44,149 nucleotides of DNA from the NCBI GenBank assembly GCA_028283605.1, contig JAPWKH010000017.1, positions 1 through 44,149 on the forward strand. The letters run 5' to 3'. Positions 1 through 7,499 of this stretch are shown here, piece after piece. The stretch's first letter is position 1. Every line of letters starts with the position of its first letter. Source of the DNA: Arachidicoccus sp. (lineage in GTDB: Bacteria; Bacteroidota; Bacteroidia; Chitinophagales; Chitinophagaceae). The position numbers and the translations under genes were made by a program. The notes beneath the pieces are model-generated. The model had not been told where the DNA came from. It ran no database searches and saw only the letters and a list, made by a program, of their open reading frames with translations.

Positions 1-1
1 A

Positions 2-475
2 AAAAAATGGAACAGTATGGTTCCATCTCAGCCGTTCAATTATACCTTTATGGATGCGGACTTCCGCAATATTTATCACGCGGAACAACAAACAGGCAGG
101 CTGTTTATCGTATTTGCAGCATTGGCAATTTTCATTGCGTGTCTTGGTTTGTATGGATTAGTAACATTCGCAGCCGAACAAAGAACAAAAGAAATAGGCG
201 TGCGCAAAGTGCTTGGCGCAAGCGTAGGCAGCATTGCGTCTTTGCTATCTAAAGACTTTGCAAAGCTGATTGTGATTGCGATGCTTATTGCATTTCCCAT
301 CGCTTGGTGGGCAATGCACCGGTGGTTGCAAACATTTGCGTACAAAACTTCGCTGAGTTGGTGGATATTTTTATCGGCGGGAATTATTGCCATCATCATT
401 GCATTTGTAACCATAAGCAGGCAGGCGATCAAAGCCGCGAGAGCCAATCCTGTAAAGAGTTTGAAGACGGAGTAA
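2..475 (+). CDS. FtsX/MacB-type ABC transporter permease, C-terminal part (5' end outside window)
   Basis: The reading frame is open from the first bases of the window and the first in-frame ATG (position 17) lies inside a conserved stretch, so this is the last ~158 residues of a longer protein. It aligns with the end of the next permease: a short periplasmic tail (MDADFRNIY here, MNQAFDNLY there), then three membrane segments and the FtsX-family cytoplasmic motif EQRTKEIGVRKVLGAS. Both proteins end in NPVKSLKTE, and their DNA is similar at the 3' end, which points to tandem duplication. The family uses ATP hydrolysis by a separate LolD/MacB-type ATPase to move or extrude lipids, peptides or lipoproteins at the inner membrane. 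The substrate here is unknown. The ATPase at 3297-3959 is the likely partner. Confidence 0.9.
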   Translation, partial: KKWNSMVPSQPFNYTFMDADFRNIYHAEQQTGRLFIVFAALAIFIACLGLYGLVTFAAEQRTKEIGVRKVLGASVGSIASLLSKDFAKLIVIAMLIAFPIAWWAMHRWLQTFAYKTSLSWWIFLSAGIIAIIIAFVTISRQAIKAARANPVKSLKTE

Positions 476-477
476 TC

Positions 478-530
478 GTCTGAACCATAATTTATAGGAT
501 TTGTGTGATCAGCAAGAAAATGAGATAGGA
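478..530 (+). repeat. copy A of a repeated 3' flanking sequence
   Basis: The ~53 bases just after the first permease stop resemble those after the second permease stop (3062-3111). Both begin GTCT(G)AACC, share an AGGATTTRTRTGAT core and continue with an A/G-rich tail. This could be a duplicated 3' UTR from the tandem gene duplication or two copies of an interspersed repeat. Confidence 0.45.
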
Positions 531-635
531 ACACATTTGAACGTTATTCGGTTAAACTGTTAAAAATTTAAGTAACAGAAATCTGATAACAAATAACAGG
601 CAACAATATTTTCTAATATTAAAATTTAATAGCCT

Positions 636-3062
636 ATGTGGAGGCATTATATCAAAACGGCGTGGCGAAACATTACTCGAAACAGAGCAACAACACTCAT
701 TAATTTGTTCGGGCTTTCTGTGGCGTTGGTTGCTTTTATTTTTATTGCGCTTTGGGTACAGAATGAGTTGAGTTTTGACAGTTATCACAAAGATGCGAAA
801 GATATTTTACCTCCCGCAAATGTTTTTCTAAAGCAAAGCGATGAACAACCGATGAATGGGAACAAACTCCTTTACCATTGGGAGAATTTATTAAATAAAG
901 CTCCGGGCATTGAAGATGGGGCGACAAGGATTTTACCGCAGAACTTTTCGGGAACAGTTCTTAATATTCATAACCAACTTTTTGCAGAAAAATCCTGCGC
1001 GTATGTTGATGATAATTGGTTCAATATGTTTCATTACGATTTGTTGTATGGCGATATAAAATCTTTTTATGCAAATCCTTTTTCCATTGCGCTTACGGAA
1101 TCTAAAGCAAAAAAATATTTTGGCGATGATAAGAAAGCGCTTGGACAATTTATAAAAATCGATTCGAACACATATCAGATCAAAGCCATACTAAAAGATA
1201 ATCCTGCTAATTCGAGTTTTCAGTCCGATATTCTTATTCCGTTAAGCGCCTATCTGTCCAACCCAAGCAATTATAAAAATGATTACGGCTGGAACAATTT
1301 TAATTATCTCACATTTATAAAAATCAGTCCGAACGCAAACCCTGCCAATATTGAGCGTGCAGCAAAAAACATATTTGCCCAAAACAAAAAAGACAGCACT
1401 ATAACCTTATCAATTGAACCGCTTACACAATGGCATTTTGACAACAGGTCAAGTATATCAAGTATGATTGGGACAAGACACGGCAATCGTTCAAGCCTGT
1501 ATATTTTCAGCATTCTTGGATTTTTATTGTTGTTCATTGCAAGCATCAATTATGTAAATCTTACTGTTGCGCGAACCAATGCACGAACCAAAGAAATAGG
1601 TATTCGCAAAATTATCGGCGGAAGCCGAATGCAGCTGTTTATGCAATTTCTGGCGGAATCATTATTGTTTTGCAGCATCGTTTTGGCTATCTCTTTTATT
1701 GTCGCCAGACTTGCTTTACCGATATTTAACAACGTTACGGAAAGACAATTCACGCTTTCATTATCATCGTTGGTCGTTTGGAAAACATTGCTCGGAACTT
1801 TGGTGTTGCTTGTTCTTTTAAACGGCATTTATCCTGCATTGATCATCGCGGGCTTTAATCCCATCAATTTTTTACAAGGGAAATCCATATTGAAATTCAA
1901 GAATGTTTTTCTGCGGAAATCATTGGTGGTTGTGCAGTTTGTGATTGCTATGGTGTTTATTGTAGGCGCGTTGGTAATTACTTTACAAATTCGTTATATA
2001 CAACGTTCGGGAACAAGCTACAATCGCGGGCAGGTTGTTTCTTTTCAATTTCCTTTTCAAACACTCAAGCAATATAATTATTTCAATTTCGACAAGGATA
2101 AGATAAGCGCTTACATGCAGGTGATAAAAAATGATATGCTGAAAAACAACAGCGTTCAGGACGTAGAGCTTGCGAATGCATCGATTGACAATATTAATTC
2201 GTGGAGTTCCGGCGGCTGGGATTGGAAAGGACGTGCAAAAGATTTTAATCCGCAAGTCGCGCGTTTTGTTGTTGATGCAGGAACGAAAGATATGTTCAAC
2301 ATACAATTGAAGGAAGGCAGGTGGTTTCGCAATGACAACTCCGATAAACACAATTATATCTTAAATGAAACTGCCGTGAAAGTATTCGGAATAAAAGAAC
2401 CCGTGATAGGACAGTACTTTTCAAGAAGCGGCGATACAGGGCAAATCATTGGCGTAACAAAAGATTTTGCATTTAAATCTATGCACGAAAAGATAACTCC
2501 AATGGCAATTTATACACACGAAATTAAAGCCACTTTCTTTGTAAAAATTGCCGCAGGCAAAATTCCCGAAGCCATGAAAACTATTGAAGCTACATGGAAA
2601 AAATTTGTTCCCGATGCGCCTTTTGAATATCAGTTTATGAATCAGGCGTTCGATAATTTGTACAAAGATGATTTGACTGTTTCAAAGCTCGTGTTGCTGT
2701 TCAGTTGTATTTCTATTATCATTTCCGCATTAGGACTGTTAGGGCTCGCGGCGTTTGTTGCAGAACAAAGAACCAAAGAAATCGGCATTCGTAAAGTGTT
2801 TGGCGCAAGCGTGAGAGGTATTACCTTGTTGTTGTCAAAAGATTTTGTAAAATTGGTTATCATCGGAATTGTAATTGCGATGCCTGTTGCCTGGTGGGCT
2901 GCCAACAAATGGCTCAACAATTTTGCTTATAAAATTCATTTAAGCTGGTGGATATTTTTATTAGCAGGCATATTGGTTTTACTGATTGCATTTTTGACTA
3001 TCAGTTTTCAAACCATTCGCGCCGCTAGGGCTAATCCGGTAAAAAGTTTGAAGACCGAATAG
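636..3062 (+). CDS. ABC transporter permease, double FtsX domain (MacB-like)
   Basis: An 808-residue permease with two FtsX repeats. Residues ~20-40 form the first membrane helix, followed by a MacB_PCD-type periplasmic domain. Helices follow at about 290-310, 337-360, 377-405 and 427-452, then a second periplasmic domain (~455-680) and three last helices at about 681-707, 739-755 and 770-790. The cytoplasmic motif occurs twice, as TKEIGIRKIIGGS and TKEIGIRKVFGAS. This eight-helix form is common in Bacteroidota and normally works with a stand-alone ATPase, which lies downstream at 3297. The start MWRHYIKTAWRN is typical of this family. The substrate cannot be told from sequence. The neighbouring sigma-54 regulator and kinase suggest the transporter responds to an envelope signal (inference). 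Confidence 0.93.
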   Translation: MWRHYIKTAWRNITRNRATTLINLFGLSVALVAFIFIALWVQNELSFDSYHKDAKDILPPANVFLKQSDEQPMNGNKLLYHWENLLNKAPGIEDGATRILPQNFSGTVLNIHNQLFAEKSCAYVDDNWFNMFHYDLLYGDIKSFYANPFSIALTESKAKKYFGDDKKALGQFIKIDSNTYQIKAILKDNPANSSFQSDILIPLSAYLSNPSNYKNDYGWNNFNYLTFIKISPNANPANIERAAKNIFAQNKKDSTITLSIEPLTQWHFDNRSSISSMIGTRHGNRSSLYIFSILGFLLLFIASINYVNLTVARTNARTKEIGIRKIIGGSRMQLFMQFLAESLLFCSIVLAISFIVARLALPIFNNVTERQFTLSLSSLVVWKTLLGTLVLLVLLNGIYPALIIAGFNPINFLQGKSILKFKNVFLRKSLVVVQFVIAMVFIVGALVITLQIRYIQRSGTSYNRGQVVSFQFPFQTLKQYNYFNFDKDKISAYMQVIKNDMLKNNSVQDVELANASIDNINSWSSGGWDWKGRAKDFNPQVARFVVDAGTKDMFNIQLKEGRWFRNDNSDKHNYILNETAVKVFGIKEPVIGQYFSRSGDTGQIIGVTKDFAFKSMHEKITPMAIYTHEIKATFFVKIAAGKIPEAMKTIEATWKKFVPDAPFEYQFMNQAFDNLYKDDLTVSKLVLLFSCISIIISALGLLGLAAFVAEQRTKEIGIRKVFGASVRGITLLLSKDFVKLVIIGIVIAMPVAWWAANKWLNNFAYKIHLSWWIFLLAGILVLLIAFLTISFQTIRAARANPVKSLKTE

Positions 3063-3111
3063 TCTAACCCATGAATTTAGGATTTATATGATTGACAGGA
3101 AAGTGAAGAGA
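3062..3111 (+). repeat. copy B of the repeated 3' flanking sequence
   Basis: Starts at the last base of the second permease stop codon and matches the sequence after the first permease (478-530) with a few mismatches and one-base gaps. The shared core is AGGATTTRTRTGAT. Confidence 0.45.
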
Positions 3112-3128
3112 AATATAAAACATGAACA

Positions 3129-3230
3129 CGATAGCTCGTCATGCTAAATTCGTTTCAGCATATCTTGGCAGATCTTATTATGCATCGCAAGAGATTTCCG
3201 CCTGCGTAGCAAAGACAGTAAAGCGTTTCA
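3129..3230. repeat. candidate degenerate interspersed repeat
   Basis: This gap between permease and ATPase contains CGTCATGCTAAATTCGTTTC followed by AGCATATC, then a GC-richer stretch with TTTCCGCCTGCG. From memory, repeats with the core CGTCATGCTGAA...TTTCAGCAT occur between genes in many Bacteroidota. It separates the permease and ATPase genes by 234 bp although they probably act together. Copy number cannot be judged from one window. Confidence 0.35.
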
Positions 3231-3296
3231 TTTTTTCGCGGGCATTTTCAAATTGGCATATTTTTACATTATCAACATTTTCAATTTTTAAAAACT

Positions 3297-3959
3297 ATGA
3301 TACAACTACAACACGTTTCAAAATGGGTTACTACGGGCAATGTGCGCACTTTTCTTTTAAAAGATATTAATCTTGAAATCAAACAAGGCGAGTTTGTTTC
3401 TATTATGGGGCCGTCCGGTTCGGGCAAATCCACTTTACTCAATGTTATCGGTATGCTCGACGATGCCGATGAAGGCGTTTATACTTTTATGGAAGATGAT
3501 GTTTTCAAGCTCAAAGAAAAACAACGAGGAGAATTGCATAAGCATCACATTGGCTTTGTATTTCAGGCGTATCACCTGATTGATGAACTCACGGTGTATG
3601 AAAACATCGAAACGCCTTTACTGTATCAAAGCATTAAAACATCTGAAAGGCAGGCAATTGTTGCGGACATCATAGATAGATTCAATATCGTTGGCAAAAA
3701 AGATTTATTTCCACCGCAACTTTCGGGCGGCCAACAACAGTTGGTGGGCATTGCCCGCGCATTGGTTGCCAAGCCAAAATTAATTCTGGCAGATGAACCT
3801 ACAGGAAATTTAAACTCAAAGCAAGGAGAAGAAATTATGCAACTGTTTAAACAATTGAATGAAGAAGAAGGCGTAACCATTGTGCAGGTAACACATTCTG
3901 AAAAAAATGCAGCGTATGGTACACGCATCATCAATTTGTTGGATGGAAGAATCGTATAG
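3297..3959 (+). CDS. ABC transporter ATP-binding protein (LolD/MacB-type)
   Basis: A 220-residue ATPase of the usual length for the family. Walker A is GPSGSGKST (38-46), the signature is LSGGQ (142-146), and Walker B ends LILADEPTG with D166 and E167. The Q-loop region reads GFVFQAYHLIDELTVYENIE. It should sit on the cytoplasmic face and drive the FtsX-type permeases encoded upstream. One oddity is the sequence after the signature, LSGGQQQLVGIARAL, where most ABC proteins have QQR before V; I believe this variant recurs in Bacteroidota. The reading frame ends just before a small hairpin. Function as an ABC ATPase is certain; the cargo is not known. Confidence 0.95.
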   Translation: MIQLQHVSKWVTTGNVRTFLLKDINLEIKQGEFVSIMGPSGSGKSTLLNVIGMLDDADEGVYTFMEDDVFKLKEKQRGELHKHHIGFVFQAYHLIDELTVYENIETPLLYQSIKTSERQAIVADIIDRFNIVGKKDLFPPQLSGGQQQLVGIARALVAKPKLILADEPTGNLNSKQGEEIMQLFKQLNEEEGVTIVQVTHSEKNAAYGTRIINLLDGRIV

Positions 3960-3962
3960 ACA

Positions 3963-3980
3963 AAAACTTTTACAAGTTTT
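3963..3980 (+). terminator. candidate hairpin terminator after the ABC ATPase
   Basis: Perfect 7-bp stem AAAACTT / AAGTTTT with a TTAC loop, four bases after the stop codon and ending in four T. The stem is AT-rich, so it is weak, but it would separate the transporter from the two-component genes. Confidence 0.4.
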
Positions 3981-4112
3981 AATTACAAAATCCTTCGTTA
4001 CTTTAATGCGTGAATGGGCAATAAGAATCTGTATTTTCAAAGTGATAATTTATGATGCCCGTTCTTATCAAACATTAAAATAAAAAAATAAACAGATGAA
4101 AAATCAGCACTT

Positions 4113-5462
4113 ATGTCTTCTTTAAAAAAAGCGACTGTTATGGTTGTGGATGATGATATGGATGTACTGACCGCAGTGCGTTTGCTTTTACGACCGGAAG
4201 TTAAAGAAATCATCACGGAAAAAAATCCAGAATTGTTGTTGTCTGTTCTGGAAAAAAAACAGGTTGATTTGTTGTTTCTCGACATGAATTATAAATCGGC
4301 TGTAAACACGGGCAATGAAGGAATTTTCTGGCTGCAGAAAATTAAAAAAGCATATCCGAATTTGCCGGTAGTAATGATTACAGCTTACGCCGATATTGAC
4401 CTTGCGGTAAAATCACTGAAGCTCGGCGCAACAGATTTTATGGTAAAACCTTGGCAGAACGACAGGCTGTTGGAAAGTATAAAATCAATTTATAAAAATA
4501 GCTCATCTCATCGCAATATTGACGAGCAAAAGTTTTCAGACAATAAACTCATCGGCGTCAGCGCTGCCATGCAGGATGTTTTTTATAAGCTTGAAAAAAT
4601 AGCGCCCACCGATGCTAATATTTTAATTCTTGGAGAAAACGGTACGGGAAAAGATTTGATTGCGGAAGCCATTCATCAAAAATCTTTGCGCAGCAAGCAG
4701 GTTTATATAAAAGTTGATGTAGGCGCATTAACGGAAAGCCTTTTTGAAAGTGAATTATTCGGTTATAAAAAAGGAGCGTTTACCGATGCGCGCGAAGACA
4801 GAACCGGACGCTTTGCGGAAGCAAATAACGGCACTTTGTTTTTGGATGAAATTGGCAACATCACACTGGCACAGCAATCGCGCTTGCTTACTGTATTGCA
4901 AAACCGATACATAATTCCGCTGGGCAGCAATCAAAAAACTGATTTAAATATTCGGCTCATTTGTGCAACCAATCTTCCTCTAAATGTTTTAGGCGATGAA
5001 AGAAAATTTCGTAAGGATTTAATTTACCGTATTAATACTGTTGAAATAAATGTACCTCCTTTGCGCGAACGCTTTGGCGATATTCCTTTACTGGCAATGC
5101 ACTTTGCAAAAATTTATGGTGAAAAGTATGGCAAATCAAACATCGAATTTTCCAAAGAAGCGATGTTGAAATTGGAACAATATCATTTTCCCGGCAATGT
5201 GCGTGAATTGCAATACGCTGTAGAACGCGCAGTAATAATGAACGAAACAAATCAAATCGAAGTGCATGAAATTATTTTTTCGCCCATTGAGCATAACTCG
5301 GACAGAGTTGAAGACAAAATGGAAACAAATCTAGTTTTAATGGAGCGCAATGCAATTCTTAAAGCGATTGAAAGGCATGGTGGCAATATTTCTAAAGCGG
5401 CAAAAGATTTAGGAATTACACGGGCTGCTCTTTATAGAAAATTGAGCAAGTATGAAATATAA
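4113..5462 (+). CDS. sigma-54-dependent response regulator (NtrC family)
   Basis: A 449-residue regulator with the three standard NtrC domains. The receiver domain (~1-125) has acidic residues D13-D15, phosphoacceptor D57 in LDMNY and the conserved K in MVKPW. The AAA+ domain (~150-375) has Walker A GENGTGKD (174-181) and Walker B with D245-E246. A Fis-type helix-turn-helix (~405-446) ends the protein. The sigma-54 contact loop, normally GAFTGA, reads GAFTDA (221-226), a variant I recall from other Bacteroidota. It should bind upstream enhancers and activate sigma-54 promoters when phosphorylated by the kinase at 5620. The target promoter may lie upstream of the permeases, outside the window. 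No convincing -24/-12 promoter is visible in the gaps here. Confidence 0.95.
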   Translation: MSSLKKATVMVVDDDMDVLTAVRLLLRPEVKEIITEKNPELLLSVLEKKQVDLLFLDMNYKSAVNTGNEGIFWLQKIKKAYPNLPVVMITAYADIDLAVKSLKLGATDFMVKPWQNDRLLESIKSIYKNSSSHRNIDEQKFSDNKLIGVSAAMQDVFYKLEKIAPTDANILILGENGTGKDLIAEAIHQKSLRSKQVYIKVDVGALTESLFESELFGYKKGAFTDAREDRTGRFAEANNGTLFLDEIGNITLAQQSRLLTVLQNRYIIPLGSNQKTDLNIRLICATNLPLNVLGDERKFRKDLIYRINTVEINVPPLRERFGDIPLLAMHFAKIYGEKYGKSNIEFSKEAMLKLEQYHFPGNVRELQYAVERAVIMNETNQIEVHEIIFSPIEHNSDRVEDKMETNLVLMERNAILKAIERHGGNISKAAKDLGITRAALYRKLSKYEI

Positions 5463-5619
5463 AATTTGAATTTGTTTGACGGAAATGCAAAGCCAGTTCC
5501 TGAAATAAGAATAAGCAACTACACTCCTACTTAATCAATAATATGCGCGTTCATTTTTTATAAATTCAATGAGAAATAAGCGCGGCAATTTCAATTTAAA
5601 ACGAGTGTTCAATTAATTC

Positions 5620-6957
5620 ATGAAAAAATCGAAACGATATATCGCTTTATTACTTGTAATACTTGCCGCAACTGCCATTGCGGCGGCATTGCTCTTTATT
5701 TTTCATTATAATCTTGCAGGCAGTATTATAACTGTAATATTTTTTATTACAGTTTTATTTTTATATAAAATAATCAAAGATATTTACAGGGATTTTGCTG
5801 ACTTTGTGGAGGCTTTGCGTTACCGGGACTTTTCGCAAAGATTTTCGGTTGAGCATTCGCCAAAACATTTGAAAATTTTTCGCAGTGGCTTCAACACTAT
5901 TGCAGAAGAATATAAAAAGCTGAGCTTTGAAAAAACCGCACAATTCCACTACCTGCAAAATGTATTGGAAATGGTAGATACAGGGATCATGGCTTATGAT
6001 ATTGCTTCGGGGGAAGTGATTTGGATCAATCAATTAATGAAAGATTATCTTCGGCCGCCGTCACTAAAAAATATTCAGTTACTCAAAAAATATGCTCCTA
6101 AGATTTTTGCCGAAATTGTTGCCATGCCTGTGAAAGAGCAAAAAGTAATTACCGTAACACGTCCGGAAGATGAATTAAAACTTTTGCTGGCTGCAAGCAC
6201 ATTTTCCGCTCAGGAAAAAACATTTAAGTTGATTGCAGTTCAGAAAGTAGATGAAACTTTAGATATTTCTGAATCGGAAGCGTGGAAAAAATTACTGCGT
6301 GTGCTTACGCACGAAATCATGAATTCCATTGCGCCTATTTCTTCTGTTGCCACCACTTTGCAAAGCAGGCTGAATAATGTTGAACATTCAGGAATACTTA
6401 CCGATAATGACTTTCAGGATTTTAAAGATGGAATTGCAACTATAAAATCGCGCAGCAACGGCTTGTTGAAATTTGCAGAATCATACAGGAATTTAAACAA
6501 AATAGGTTCGCTCAATTCTTCCGTTTTTTATCTGCACGATTTGTTTGAATCTTTGCTTACGCTAATGAGTCCGATGATGGAACAGCGAAATATTTCGTTT
6601 GAAATTATTTTAAAAAACCCTACTCTTGAAATTGAAGCCGACAGAGAATTGCTTGAACAGTTGCTGATTAATCTCTTGCTCAATGCTGCAGATGCCGTAA
6701 AGGATAAAGACGAAAAGCGGGTTTTATTGATTGGCGAATGGCATGAAAAACTAAAACCAATTATTAAAGTAAGCGATAATGGCAATGGTATGGACAAGGA
6801 AATGATTGATAAAATTTTCATACCATTCTTTACAACCAAAAAAACAGGAAGCGGCATCGGGCTTAGTTTGTGTAAACAAATCATGCTGCTTCACAAAGGC
6901 TCAATTCATGTAAAATCTACGGTTGGAAAGGGAACAGTTTTCAGCCTGCATTTCTGA
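5620..6957 (+). CDS. membrane sensor histidine kinase (NtrB-like partner of the sigma-54 regulator)
   Basis: A 445-residue kinase. Two membrane helices (~8-28 and ~33-50) separated by only a few residues leave almost no periplasmic sensor. A HAMP-like linker and a PAS-like region (~110-215) follow. The H-box is LTHEIMNSIAPI with H231. The N-box is around N351-N355 (NLLLNAADAV), the G1 box is DNGNGMD (D386) and the G2 box is GSGIGLSL (from G410), so the ATP-binding domain is complete. It lies 157 bp after the sigma-54 regulator and is almost certainly its phosphodonor. With so little outside the membrane, the signal is probably sensed in the membrane or cytoplasm, perhaps from the adjacent transporter (inference). 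Confidence 0.93.
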   Translation: MKKSKRYIALLLVILAATAIAAALLFIFHYNLAGSIITVIFFITVLFLYKIIKDIYRDFADFVEALRYRDFSQRFSVEHSPKHLKIFRSGFNTIAEEYKKLSFEKTAQFHYLQNVLEMVDTGIMAYDIASGEVIWINQLMKDYLRPPSLKNIQLLKKYAPKIFAEIVAMPVKEQKVITVTRPEDELKLLLAASTFSAQEKTFKLIAVQKVDETLDISESEAWKKLLRVLTHEIMNSIAPISSVATTLQSRLNNVEHSGILTDNDFQDFKDGIATIKSRSNGLLKFAESYRNLNKIGSLNSSVFYLHDLFESLLTLMSPMMEQRNISFEIILKNPTLEIEADRELLEQLLINLLLNAADAVKDKDEKRVLLIGEWHEKLKPIIKVSDNGNGMDKEMIDKIFIPFFTTKKTGSGIGLSLCKQIMLLHKGSIHVKSTVGKGTVFSLHF

Positions 6958-7069
6958 AAAATTTTCAACTTTATTTCTTTTATGGAATTAGGCAATTTGA
7001 ACACAAGTAAGGATAAGAATTTGTTTTAAGCCAATAAATTTAGAGATTTTACGGCTAAATATATTAGTC

Positions 7070-7252
7070 ATGTTCAAAGGGATGAATATTATGAAATTTA
7101 CAAAACGTTTTCAGAGCAACGATGATTGCTTTGAATATTTAGTTCATCAAAAATGGCCTAAAGGTTTAATATGCATTGGTTGTGGAAATACCGAAAGCAT
7201 CAAAGGTCGCACTTGGCATCATCGTCTTTGCAAAAGATGTATGTATGATTAA
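7070..7252 (+). pseudogene. IS1595 transposase fragment, N-terminal zinc ribbon
   Basis: The frame encodes MKFTKRFQSNDDCFEYL, then KWPKG and a zinc ribbon with CxxC (CIGCG) and CxxC (CKRC). This is the usual opening of IS1595 transposases. The true start may be the ATG at 7082 or 7091. A stop follows directly after the last cysteine pair, before any catalytic domain. Not functional as a transposase. Confidence 0.7.
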
Positions 7253-7288
7253 AATGTATGTAATCGCCAACACTTAATCTGACAAATC

Positions 7289-7489
7289 ATGTTGTTCAAG
7301 AATTGGCTCAGGGGAATACATCACAAATGTTCGGCACAACATTTACATGCCTACCTCCAAGAATATATTTTCAGATTTAATAAACGTAACCGGAGAAAAT
7401 ATCTTTTCCATGAAACAATCAAAAAAATGATGAACGGATTTCCGCATCCATACAATTATATAATAAAGAATTGCAGCTGTTATGCCTAA
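7289..7489 (+). pseudogene. IS1595 transposase fragment, C-terminal end
   Basis: The frame encodes NWLRGIHHKCSAQHLHAYL followed by QEYIFRFNKRNRR. This matches the conserved end of ISXO2-type DDE domains (W-x-G-x-H-x-x-x-S-x-x-x-L-x-x-Y-L-x-E-F-x-x-R-F-N-R-R). It is the tail of the element whose head is at 7070-7252. Confidence 0.7.
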
Positions 7490-7499
7490 TTCTAAAATG

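Larger units (their letters stand above)
7070..7489 (+). mobile_element. IS1595-family (ISXO2-like) insertion sequence remnant
   Basis: Two short reading frames 36 bp apart correspond to the two ends of one IS1595-type transposase. The N-terminal zinc ribbon lies at 7070-7252 and the C-terminal end of the DDE domain at 7289-7489. The central part with the catalytic residues is missing. An intact transposase of this family is around 300 residues, so most of the gene has been deleted. I see no clear terminal inverted repeats or target duplication. The remnant runs to within 10 bp of the uvrA stop codon. Confidence 0.75.

Noticed and set aside
3253-3270. Possible sigma-54 promoter TTGGCATATTTTTACA before the ABC ATPase
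   Set aside because: The -24 part (TTGGCA) fits, but the -12 position has TACA instead of TTGC, so the essential GC is missing.
4096-4113. ATG at 4096 as an alternative start for the sigma-54 regulator
   Set aside because: It is in a different frame from the regulator.
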